A DNA stretch of 51,944 bases from positions 1-51,944 of the forward strand of contig NZ_KQ948689.1 of assembly GCF_001514145.1 (NCBI RefSeq), read 5' to 3'. Of the stretch, positions 8,301 to 16,453 are shown one piece after another. The notes under the pieces were generated by a model. It was not told the DNA's origin, ran no database searches, and saw only the letters and a program-made list of their open reading frames with translations. Each line of letters starts with the position of its first letter. The stretch's first letter is position 1. The DNA comes from Streptomyces canus (GTDB taxonomy: Bacteria > Actinomycetota > Actinomycetes > Streptomycetales > Streptomycetaceae). The position numbers and the translations under genes are program-made.

Positions 8301-8330
8301 CAGAACGCAGAACGGCAGAACGGCAGAACG
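8301..8330 (+). repeat. short tandem repeat, unit (G)CAGAACG
   Basis: Four copies of CAGAACG, spaced 7, 8 and 8 bases apart, stand just after the stop of the SUKH-Lsr2 gene. It may be slippage-prone. No function is evident. Confidence 0.5.
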
Positions 8331-8338
8331 ATCCAACT

Positions 8339-9004
8339 TCACTCCCCTCTTTCTGCGGCTTGCTGCCAGGCCTCGCGGATTGCTGCGGGGATGCGGCCGA
8401 GGTCGGGGACGTCGTAGCCGTTGGCGCGAGCCCATTCGCGGATGGTGTTGGTGTCGACCGACCGGCTCGCGGGGGGCGTGAGCGGTGCTGCGTCGTCTCG
8501 GCGGGAGGGTGTGAAGGTGGCTCCCTGGTGGAGGATGTCCGGGGGGAAGAGGGGGATGTGGAGTTCGCCGCTGAGGAGTGCGGTGAGGAGGTCGGTGAGG
8601 GTGCCGTCGAAGGTGTACCAGTCGTGGCCGCGGGCTTCGTTGATGGCGATGCGCCACGTGTCGGGCTCGGACTCGGGTTCGGTGATCCAGAAGAGGTAGT
8701 TGCCGTTGTCGGTGACTCCTGCGACGAGGAGGTGCCGGGGGTCGTGGGGTACGGGGAAGGTGCCCTGGTCCCGGTCGCGCTGGAGTTGTTCCTGGACGCT
8801 TGAGGCCAGGGGGCCCGTGAGGCTGCCGGAGGGGTGGTAGACGTGGAGGAAGTTGCAGAAGCTCCCTGGACCGTAGGTTGCGGCAAGTTCTTTGTAGTCC
8901 CGGGGCAGTGAGCGGCCGAGAGCACGTTCTGCGGCCGTCCAGTCGATCGCGGGAGGGGCTGCTGGGGGCGGGCAGAGCCGGGTGAGGTCGTCGATGGTGC
9001 TCAC
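8339..9004 (-). CDS. SUKH (SMI1/KNR4) immunity-type protein fused to an Lsr2-like C-terminal domain
   Basis: Residues 15-175 look like a SUKH/SMI1-KNR4 fold: WTAAERALGRSLPRDYKELA, a YGPGSF turn, and later LLVAGVTDNGNYLFWIT with a DWYTFDGTLTDLLTALLSG ending. SUKH proteins are common immunity partners of nuclease toxins. A Pro/Ser linker leads to residues 180-216, where DTNTIREWARANGYDVPDLG and RIPAAIREAWQQA match the DNA-binding C-terminal domain of Lsr2. The GTG start overlaps the toxin stop by 4 bases (GTGA), implying translational coupling with the RHS toxin. It probably neutralises that toxin. The DNA-binding tail could add autoregulation or tether it to DNA, which is inference. Confidence 0.85.
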   Translation of the reverse strand: MSTIDDLTRLCPPPAAPPAIDWTAAERALGRSLPRDYKELAATYGPGSFCNFLHVYHPSGSLTGPLASSVQEQLQRDRDQGTFPVPHDPRHLLVAGVTDNGNYLFWITEPESEPDTWRIAINEARGHDWYTFDGTLTDLLTALLSGELHIPLFPPDILHQGATFTPSRRDDAAPLTPPASRSVDTNTIREWARANGYDVPDLGRIPAAIREAWQQAAERGE

Positions 9005-12000
9005 AGGAGTCCTCGTCGGTGTCGCTGTTGCTGCTCGTGGGCGGGGTTGTCCAGAAGCTGGTCCAGGGAGAAGCCACCGGTGCCGTGGGCTTCGAGCTGA
9101 ATGTACTTCGGGACCGAGTCCGGCAGGTCGTCGCTGTATTCGAGGTAGACGTTGTAGGTGATCACTTCGCCGTTGTGCTGGACAGCGTTGTAGATGTCCT
9201 GCTCGTGGTCGCGCATGTCGGGGCTGTTGGTGGGGTTCTGGGTAATGGTGAAGAGGTTGTCGAGGGTGTCGCCGGATCCTCCGAGCATCCGGGCCAGCAG
9301 GTGGCCTCGGGCCTGGTTGTAGTCGCCGCCGAGGAAGCCGGGCGGCTCCAGCGAGTTCCTGGCGTGGGTGCCCTCGTCGAGCATGTCCCTGGTGATGACG
9401 GCGTTCATCTCGTAGGGGCGCCCGTGCTCGTCGCGGGTGAAGGTGACCCGTCCGCCCCAGGTCGGATCGGTCGTGCAGCCGGCCAGGCCGAGCGGGTCGG
9501 CGAGGGTGAACGGGTTGGGGACGTAGGTGTAGTGGTTGACGGCCGGGCCCAGACCCAGGGGGTCGGGTGTGGTGTAGCGGCCGAGTTCGGGGTCGTAGTA
9601 GCGGTTGAGGTTGTAGTGCAGGCCCGTTTCCGCATCGAAGTACTGCCCCGGGTAGCGCAGCGGCGTGTACGCGGTGGCATCACGGTGGGACTGGGTGGCG
9701 CCCCATGCGGTGCTGCGGCTGTGCCAGGCGATGGTGCCGTCGGGGGCGATGAGGTCGGAGGGGGCCCCGGCAAGATCGGTGACGATGGCGAAGAACCGGC
9801 GGTCGCTCTCGCCCTGCGCCCGGGTTTTGGCTTCGCGCTGCGCCAGGGGATGCAGGCCTGTGTAGTCCCAGATGAGGGTGACACCGTTGGCGTGCTGCTC
9901 GGCGAGCTGTCCGCCGTCCCAGCAGTACGTCGTCACGTCCTCGATACGGCCGTCCGCGCTCAGCCGGTGCTTGGCGGTGCGCCGGCCCAGCGCATCGTAG
10001 AAGTAGCGCCAGCACACGCCGCCGGGAGCCTGGACCTGCATGAGGCGGTCTTCGGCATCCCACGTGAACGCCCAGGTCAGGTGCTTGCCGCTGAGCGTGG
10101 TGACGCGCTTTTCGGCGAGACGGCCCTGGGCGTCGTAGGTGTAGCGGGTGCGTCCGGCCTGGGTTATCCGGCTACCCGAGTAGGTGCGCTCGCCGGCGGC
10201 GTCCTGTCCCGGGGTGCCCGGCGGCAGCGCGGCGTGGGCCTGGTCGCCGGCGGTGTTGTAGGCGTACTGCTCGCTCCAGCCCTCGGCGGTGACAGCGGTG
10301 ATGCGGCTTGCTGCGTCCAGCGTGTAGGTGCGCCGGCCGGTGCGGCTGTCCTCGATGGTGTGCGGGGTGCCGTTCGGGGTGTAGGCGAAGGAGCGCTCGA
10401 AGAGGGTGTCGTGCGGGCCGGTGAAGGCCTGGTTCACGATGCGGCCGACGGGATCCCACGCCTGGCTGAAGGTGAGCTGGTCGTTAAGGGTGCGGCTGAC
10501 TTCCCGTCCCAGCACGTCGCGTTCGAAGCGGAAGGTCTGCTCGCCCGCCGTGTAGGCCGCAAGACCCCGCTCGTCATAGGTGAGGGTGCTGGTGGCGCCG
10601 GACGGGGTGCGCCGGTGGGTGCGCCGTCCCAGCACGTCGTAGGCGCGGGCCAGGGCGCGGCCGTTGACGCTCTCGGTGACGACCCGCCCGCCCGGGTCGC
10701 GTTCGAGGTGGATCTGGGCGTGGGGGTTGGTGACCTCCACCAGGTGACCGGCGGTGTCGTGGGTGAAGGTCGAGGTGGTGCCGTCGTCGTGCTGCATGCG
10801 CACGATGCGCCCCAGCAGGTCACGCTCGTAGGTCAGGGACTGTCCGGCGGCGTTGGTGCGGCGCGTCAGACGGCCCACGGCGTCGTGTTCGTAGGTCAGG
10901 GTGCGGCCGTCGAAGTCCGTCTCTGAAATCAGGCGGCCGGCAGCGTCGTACTGGTAGCGCCACTGCTGCCCCTGGGCGTTCACTACGGTGGCCAGCCGCA
11001 GTTCGGTGTCGTGGGTGAACTGGTAGGCGGCGCCCTCGGTGGTGCGGGTGGCGGTGCGCCGGTCGAAGTGGGTGACCGCGTGCGTGGTGGTGTGCCCGGC
11101 CCGGTCGGTGTGGGTGAGCAGGTTGCCCTCGCCGTCCCAGGTCCACTCCTCGCGGGTGCCGTCGGGCAGTTCCCGCCACAGCGGCCGGCCCTCGATCGTC
11201 CAGGCCATGCGCAGGGTTCCACCAAGGGCGTCCGTCACCTCGGTGACCCGGCCGAAGCGGTCACGGGCCAGGATGACGCGGGCACCGTCGGGTGCCGTGA
11301 CCTCCACCGGCAGCCCTGCCGCATCGTTGCGTATCCGGGTGACCTCACCGGCCGCGTTGCGCACCGCGGTGACATGACCGTGCTCGTCGACCTCGTACTC
11401 GGTACGGGCCCCGTCGACGTCGATCACCGCGGTGCGGTTGCCGCGCTCGTCGTAGGCGAAGTGGCGCTGGCGGCCACCGCGTTCGGTGACCATCACCGGA
11501 AGGTCCAGCTCGTTGAAGACCGCAGTGGTGCGGACCCCGTCGGCGGCGACGAACCCCACGAGGTTGCCCCGGCCGTCGCGCTCGAAGCGCACGGTGTGGC
11601 CCAGCGCGTCGGTCTGCTCCAAGATCCGGTCCCGCGCATCGAACACAGAGCGGGTGGTGTGGCCCAGAGGGTCGGTCTCCGCGACGATCTGCTGCCGCTC
11701 GTCCAGCTGGTAGACCGTCGTGGCACCCGTCGAATCGGTGTACCGCGTGATCCGGTTCGCCGTGTCGTAGACGAACGTGGACGAGAGCATCCCGGAAGGA
11801 CCCACCGTCTGCACCACCCGGCCTACCGCGTCATAGACGTAGCGGTAGACGGAGTCGTTGCGGTCCGTCCACGACGTGATGCGGCCCTGCATGTCGTAGG
11901 TGAAGCGCAGCGGTCTGCCGGAGGAGTTGATGACCTCGGTGAGATCGCCGTCTTCGTCGTAGCCGAACTCGACCACAGGCAGGGCAGGTTCGCCGCCGGC

Positions 12001-13689
12001 CCGGCCGCGGACGGCGAGGGCGGTGACGCGGCCGCGGTCGCCGCTGACGTTGATGTCGTAGCCGCCGCTGTGGGTGATGTCGAGGGGGCGGCCGGTGGCG
12101 TCGCGGTGGATGTCGATCTGGTTGCCGTTGCGGTCCTCGATGGTGGTCAGCCACAGCTGCCAGCCCTTGCCGCCCGGCTTGGAGAAGTAGCGCGTCCAGC
12201 CCGTGCGCGGGTCGGTCGCCGCGAACTCCAGGTCCTGGGCGCCCGTCTCGGAGATCCGCCGCAGCGCGATACGCGGACCCTCCAGCGGCATCACCTCGGG
12301 GGTCTGTGGGCCGGGCAGCCGGTCGTAGATGAGGACGGTGCCGTCCTCGCGCGCCCACATCGCCTGGTTGCGGATGTCGACCTCGATGCGCTCGTCCAGC
12401 GTCGAGGCCCACGAGCGGCCGAACCACACCCCGAAGGTGTAGTCGGACAGGTGCGTGCGCTTAAGGACCAGCGGCAGCACTCCGGGAAGATCCAGGTCCC
12501 TTTGTTCCAGCAGCATCTGGCCGCTGGCCACATCGACCGGGTCGGTGCGGCAGACGCGCTTGTCCGGCTCCACACCATGACGGCGCGCCTCATCGCGGGC
12601 GCTGTTCAGCGGATCCGGCCCCCTGCCGTCCCGCCCGCCGCTGCGGGCGCCGGGCACCTTGGGGGTGTCCGACTCGCCCTTGGTGAGGGCCTTGAGCCGG
12701 TCGGAGATGTCGCTGTCGTTTTGGCGGTGGGTGCGCGAGGTGGCGCGCAACCCGCCGGGCACGTCCTCCGTGAGGTGCTTGCCGACTTTCTTCAGCGCCT
12801 TCTCCGCGCCGTTGAGGGCGCCGTGCAGCACGGAGTCGAAGGCCTGGGTGAACGGGTCGCGGCCCCGGGTGCGGCCGAAGGCGCCCTTGGCCCGGCCCAG
12901 CGAGCCGAGGGAGTCGGTGTGCATGGCCTCGCCGTGGCGGGACAGCTTGCCCGCGCCGTTCTCGTACTCCTCGTGATCGATGAAGACCCGGCCGCCACCC
13001 CCTCCCCCGCCGCCCCCGGAGGGCCCGCCCGCGGAGGCGAGAGTCATGCCGGTGTGGCTGCCGCCGTGACCGCCCGCCCCCGCGCCGCCGGAGGCGGGGG
13101 TAGCGGGCGGGAGTTTGATGAGGTTGTCGGTGAGTTCCAGGACGGTGTCCTCGACCATCTGCTCCAGCCGGCCGGTGATCGGCTCGGTGACCCGGGCAAG
13201 GAGTTCGTCGACGATCTGGTCGGCCGCCTCGTCGATGATCCGCTTGATCAGCTGGCGCATCGCGGCGGTCTCCGCCGCCCCAACGATCGCGGACAGGCCG
13301 CCCGTGACGACCGCGAGACCCAGGCTGATACCGATCGAGGCGGCCATCACCCCGAGCTCGATCTCAGCCTTGGTCTTCATCCCGTAGATGATGTCCGCCA
13401 CCACGTCACAGGCGTCCGAGAACAGCCGGGCGATATCCGGCACCTTCTCCAGATGCCCGGACTTCACCAGGTCCCAGTGCTCCTGCAGGGCATCGACCGC
13501 GGCACCCTCACTAGAGGCCAGGATGCGGCTGACCGCCGCATGCGCCTCCGCACCGTGCCCCTCGAACTGGTCGGCGAACTCCCGCATGGCATCGGCCATT
13601 TCGCGGTAGTCGTCCTCATCGACGTTCGGCCAGTTGATCCCGATGAAGTCCAGGATCTCGTCCATCCACCCAGGCAGGACGTAGCCCAT
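9001..13689 (-). CDS. RHS-repeat polymorphic toxin with non-specific nuclease tip (1562 aa)
   Basis: A giant polymorphic toxin. Residues 1-190 form a helical WXG100/CpnT-like region with a hydrophobic stretch (LGVMAASIGISLGLAVVTGG), suggesting export by a type VII (ESX) system. A Gly-rich linker follows (about 195-240). DUF6531 begins near 385 (DKRVCRTDPVDVASGQMLLE). About thirty YD/RHS repeats span 560-1330. The RHS core ends with YYDPELGRYTTPDPLGLGP near 1380. The last about 155 residues are the toxin: a DNA/RNA non-specific endonuclease-like domain with ARGHLLARMLGG and a downstream NLFTITQNPTNSPDMRDHE; its His is the likely catalytic residue. The RHS shell presumably encases this tip. The ATG has a GGGGG site. 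The immunity gene follows with a 4-base overlap. Confidence 0.92.
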   Translation of the reverse strand: MGYVLPGWMDEILDFIGINWPNVDEDDYREMADAMREFADQFEGHGAEAHAAVSRILASSEGAAVDALQEHWDLVKSGHLEKVPDIARLFSDACDVVADIIYGMKTKAEIELGVMAASIGISLGLAVVTGGLSAIVGAAETAAMRQLIKRIIDEAADQIVDELLARVTEPITGRLEQMVEDTVLELTDNLIKLPPATPASGGAGAGGHGGSHTGMTLASAGGPSGGGGGGGGGRVFIDHEEYENGAGKLSRHGEAMHTDSLGSLGRAKGAFGRTRGRDPFTQAFDSVLHGALNGAEKALKKVGKHLTEDVPGGLRATSRTHRQNDSDISDRLKALTKGESDTPKVPGARSGGRDGRGPDPLNSARDEARRHGVEPDKRVCRTDPVDVASGQMLLEQRDLDLPGVLPLVLKRTHLSDYTFGVWFGRSWASTLDERIEVDIRNQAMWAREDGTVLIYDRLPGPQTPEVMPLEGPRIALRRISETGAQDLEFAATDPRTGWTRYFSKPGGKGWQLWLTTIEDRNGNQIDIHRDATGRPLDITHSGGYDINVSGDRGRVTALAVRGRAGGEPALPVVEFGYDEDGDLTEVINSSGRPLRFTYDMQGRITSWTDRNDSVYRYVYDAVGRVVQTVGPSGMLSSTFVYDTANRITRYTDSTGATTVYQLDERQQIVAETDPLGHTTRSVFDARDRILEQTDALGHTVRFERDGRGNLVGFVAADGVRTTAVFNELDLPVMVTERGGRQRHFAYDERGNRTAVIDVDGARTEYEVDEHGHVTAVRNAAGEVTRIRNDAAGLPVEVTAPDGARVILARDRFGRVTEVTDALGGTLRMAWTIEGRPLWRELPDGTREEWTWDGEGNLLTHTDRAGHTTTHAVTHFDRRTATRTTEGAAYQFTHDTELRLATVVNAQGQQWRYQYDAAGRLISETDFDGRTLTYEHDAVGRLTRRTNAAGQSLTYERDLLGRIVRMQHDDGTTSTFTHDTAGHLVEVTNPHAQIHLERDPGGRVVTESVNGRALARAYDVLGRRTHRRTPSGATSTLTYDERGLAAYTAGEQTFRFERDVLGREVSRTLNDQLTFSQAWDPVGRIVNQAFTGPHDTLFERSFAYTPNGTPHTIEDSRTGRRTYTLDAASRITAVTAEGWSEQYAYNTAGDQAHAALPPGTPGQDAAGERTYSGSRITQAGRTRYTYDAQGRLAEKRVTTLSGKHLTWAFTWDAEDRLMQVQAPGGVCWRYFYDALGRRTAKHRLSADGRIEDVTTYCWDGGQLAEQHANGVTLIWDYTGLHPLAQREAKTRAQGESDRRFFAIVTDLAGAPSDLIAPDGTIAWHSRSTAWGATQSHRDATAYTPLRYPGQYFDAETGLHYNLNRYYDPELGRYTTPDPLGLGPAVNHYTYVPNPFTLADPLGLAGCTTDPTWGGRVTFTRDEHGRPYEMNAVITRDMLDEGTHARNSLEPPGFLGGDYNQARGHLLARMLGGSGDTLDNLFTITQNPTNSPDMRDHEQDIYNAVQHNGEVITYNVYLEYSDDLPDSVPKYIQLEAHGTGGFSLDQLLDNPAHEQQQRHRRGLL

Positions 13690-13798
13690 CCCCCGTCAAC
13701 ACCCCTCACCACTCTGGCCACTTCACGCGCACCAACCCAAAGCACACACCCCCGCCACCCTAACCGCCGCCCCTCTCCGCGCCCTCTGAGGTACACCC

Positions 13799-15286
13799 AT
13801 GCCGCTGCCGCACGACGACATCCGCACCACCGTCGAGACCTACTTCGCCCGCCACCCTCACGAGCGCCCACAGCTCGGCGGCCTCCTGAAGGCCCTCGAC
13901 CGGCCAACCAACATCGCCAGCCGCTCCCCCCTCACCGGACACGTCACTTGCGGCGCGATCGTCGTCGACCCCCTCGGCCGCGTCCTGCACGTGCTGCACC
14001 GTGCGAGCGGGAAGGTCGCTCCCGGAGGACACGCCGAGCCCGAAGACGAGTCCCTGGCACAGGCGGCTCTGCGGGAGCTGCACGAGGAGACCGGGTTCCC
14101 ACCCCAGGCCGTGGCGCCGTGGCCCGGCTACGAGACCGTGCCGTTCGACATCGGCATCCACGACATCGACGCCCACCCGGGCAACGGCGAACCCAGCCAC
14201 CAGCACTTCGAGCTCCGCTTCCTCTTCCGCCTGCTGACCGCGGCAGAAGTGCCGGCGGTGCTGCAGGATGAAGAGGTGGTCGGCGTCGAGTGGCATCTTG
14301 TGGACAGGGTGGCCTCCCCCTCACTGCGCGAGAAGCTGATCAAACTCCCACTCGCCGCCGAACCGGAGACCGCCAACGCCTCCGCCCTCATCTACAACGA
14401 CCGCGGCGAGTACCTGCTCCACCTGCGCGACTACTTCCCCGGCCAGATCTGGGAGCCAGGCATGTGGTCACTGCTGGGCGGCGGCAGAGAGCCCCAGGAC
14501 GCCACCCTGGAACACACCGTGCGGCGTGAGCTGGACGAGGAAGCCGGCCTCCACCTCACTGACCTGACCCCGTTCGGCGCCGAGGAAGCAAAGAACGACG
14601 CCGGCGCGACCGTGCCCATCGCCATCTACGCCGGCCGCTGGAACGGCGACCCTCGTGATCTCCACCTGACGGAAGGGGTGATGCTGGCATGGTTCGCCCC
14701 CGACGACCTCCACCGCCTGCGCATCGCACCCACCACCAGCGACCTCGTACGGCGTCACGCCGCCAGCCGCCCGGTCGGCGCATCCCGCACGGCTCCCCAG
14801 GGCGGGGCCGCATCGGAAGAGGAGCGCCATCCGGCCTCCCCACACGGCACGGTCCCCCACATCATCGGCGTCCACCTCTACCTGGAGCGGCCCGATGGAA
14901 CGGTGCTGCTCGGGCTGCGCCACCCCGACTCCGCGTTCGCGCCCTCCACCTGGCACGCCCTGGCCGGCCACTGCGCGCAGGAGAGCGCCATCACCTGCCT
15001 GATCAGAGAGGCACAAGAGGAGGCCGGCCTGCAGATCCAGGCCCAGGACGTCGAACTCGTCCACGTCGTCCACCACATCGACCAGGCCGGGGACCGGCCC
15101 CGCATGGGCCTGTTCTTCCACGCCAGGACCTGGACCGGCGAGCCAGACCTGCGCGAGCCGGACAAGTGCACTCAATGGAAGTTCTGGGACCCGACCGCGC
15201 TCCCCAACAACCTCGTCCCCTACACCCGGGTTGCCCTCGAGGGCGTCCGCGTCGGCCGCCCCTACTCCGAAACGGGCTGGGCATGA
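13799..15286 (+). CDS. triple Nudix-domain hydrolase (495 aa)
   Basis: Three Nudix domains in one chain. Domain 1 (about 45-165) has the box GGHAEPEDESLAQAALRE followed by LHEETG, with one extra residue before the first Glu. Domain 2 (about 190-310) has GGGREPQDATLEHTVRREL then DEEAG, where Asp replaces the usual first Glu. Domain 3 (about 355-480) has AGHCAQESAITCLIREAQEE then AG, one residue short in the loop. All keep the REx2EExG core that binds metal. Nudix enzymes hydrolyse nucleoside diphosphates linked to other groups; the substrates here are unknown. The ATG has GAGG upstream, and the stop overlaps the next frame by ATGA. Single-domain relatives are usual, so the fusion is odd. Confidence 0.88.
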   Translation: MPLPHDDIRTTVETYFARHPHERPQLGGLLKALDRPTNIASRSPLTGHVTCGAIVVDPLGRVLHVLHRASGKVAPGGHAEPEDESLAQAALRELHEETGFPPQAVAPWPGYETVPFDIGIHDIDAHPGNGEPSHQHFELRFLFRLLTAAEVPAVLQDEEVVGVEWHLVDRVASPSLREKLIKLPLAAEPETANASALIYNDRGEYLLHLRDYFPGQIWEPGMWSLLGGGREPQDATLEHTVRRELDEEAGLHLTDLTPFGAEEAKNDAGATVPIAIYAGRWNGDPRDLHLTEGVMLAWFAPDDLHRLRIAPTTSDLVRRHAASRPVGASRTAPQGGAASEEERHPASPHGTVPHIIGVHLYLERPDGTVLLGLRHPDSAFAPSTWHALAGHCAQESAITCLIREAQEEAGLQIQAQDVELVHVVHHIDQAGDRPRMGLFFHARTWTGEPDLREPDKCTQWKFWDPTALPNNLVPYTRVALEGVRVGRPYSETGWA

Positions 15287-15489
15287 GCACGCCCCACCGT
15301 CCACCCGCACCTCCACCCGGGGACGTGCAACAGCTCGCCGAGCAGGCGGTCGGGCGCATCGCCACCTGAACGGCCGCTTCCTGGGCCCGCGAGAGCAGCC
15401 GGGTATGGCGGGCCCGCGGAGCAGAGGGCGAGAGCTGGTACGTCAAGATCCACCAGAACACGCGGTTCCACCACCGCAAGGTGGGAGCA
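15283..15489 (+). pseudogene. broken phosphotransferase gene (5' fragment)
   Basis: The ATG overlaps the Nudix stop (ATGA). Frame 1 gives a start like MSTPHRPPAPPPGDVQQLAE, ending prematurely at 15369. Coding then continues in a second frame (NGRFLGPREQ) and a third (SRVWRARGAEGESWYVKIHQ then NTRFHHRKV). Together these resemble the N-terminal lobe of an aminoglycoside-phosphotransferase-like kinase, with VKIHQ holding the ATP-binding Lys. Two frameshifts and the loss of everything after residue ~70, including the catalytic loop, show that it is dead. It was presumably once co-translated with the Nudix protein. Confidence 0.6.
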
Positions 15490-15580
15490 ATCGTCAAGAC
15501 CTGTGGATGGCTGCTCACCGGGTCTAGTGATCAAAAAATTTGTGTCGCCTGTGGGTGGCGAGTGACCGAAGCGTCCGCCT

Positions 15581-16291
15581 ATGGATTGGAGCGCCTGGCA
15601 CGACCAGTACGACGCGGCCGACTCGTGGATGGCACGGCGACTGCGGACAGTTCAAGCACATGTCCGCGCTGCCTTGTCTGATGCCCCGGCTGGTGGGTTG
15701 AAGGTGATCAACCTCTGCGCTGGGGAAGGCCGCGACCTCCTGGACGTTCTGGCCGAGCATCCCCGCCGCGGCGATGTGCGAGCGAGGCTTGTCGAGCTGG
15801 ACCCGCGCAACACCGCCGTCGCTCTGGAAAGGGCTGGCCGGGCAGGCTTGCACCAGGTCGAGGTCGTAACAGACGACGCCTCCCTCATCGACCATTACGA
15901 GGACATGACCCCTGCAGATCTCGTCCTGATCTGTGGCGTTTTCGGCAACATCACCGACGCCGATATCGAGCACACGATCGCGGCCTGCAATCAGCTGTGC
16001 AAGACCGGCGGCACCGTCATCTGGACCCGGCATCGCGCCGAGCCTGACCGGGTACCGCTGATCTGTGAATGGTTCGAAGGGCAAGGCTTCGAACCGCTGT
16101 GGCTGTCAGCACCGGACACAGGCTTTGGGGTCGGTGTGCACCGGTTCGTCGGCGCACCTCAGCCCTTGCGGCGCAGCATTCGTCTGTTCGAGTTCGTGGG
16201 CTACGACGTGCTCCGTCAGGCCGTGGCAGCGGAATCCCTCGGCCCTAACGACCCCACGCCGCACGACCAACGGGCAGCTCCCGGTATCTGA
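15581..16291 (+). CDS. class I SAM-dependent methyltransferase (236 aa)
   Basis: A Rossmann-fold methyltransferase. Motif I is KVINLCAGEGRDLLDVL (about 41-57). An acidic strand end VELDPRN follows near 73 (SAM ribose contact), then TPADLVLICGVFGNIT as motif IV (about 110-125). The N-terminus, DWSAWHDQYDAADSWMARRL, looks like the substrate-cap region of small-molecule methyltransferases. The C-terminal tail is polar. No strong ribosome site precedes the ATG. It stands alone between the dead phosphotransferase and the convergent helicase gene. Substrate unknown. Confidence 0.8.
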   Translation: MDWSAWHDQYDAADSWMARRLRTVQAHVRAALSDAPAGGLKVINLCAGEGRDLLDVLAEHPRRGDVRARLVELDPRNTAVALERAGRAGLHQVEVVTDDASLIDHYEDMTPADLVLICGVFGNITDADIEHTIAACNQLCKTGGTVIWTRHRAEPDRVPLICEWFEGQGFEPLWLSAPDTGFGVGVHRFVGAPQPLRRSIRLFEFVGYDVLRQAVAAESLGPNDPTPHDQRAAPGI

Positions 16292-16453
16292 TCCGGATAG
16301 CGGAGCCTCTCCTCCGTGCCCTACCGCCCATCCTGCTCGCACATAGGTGGAGAGCATGCGGTGCTGGGTGCCGGCCCGACGGACGCCGCCGGGGTTGGCC
16401 GAGCGCAAGAAGCTCTCCGCGAAGTAGTTCCCCGCCACACGCCCCCTTCCCCC

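Noticed and set aside
11011..14271. Very long open frame on the plus strand over the RHS toxin
   Set aside because: It is antisense to the RHS repeats, rich in Val/Gly/Arg shadow patterns, and matches no family. The RHS reading explains the bases.
16106..16438. 110-codon minus-strand frame starting 15 bases after the helicase stop, with a GGAAGGGGG site
   Set aside because: Its start looks translatable, but most of it overlaps the end of the convergent methyltransferase gene and no family is recognised. It is at best a remnant.
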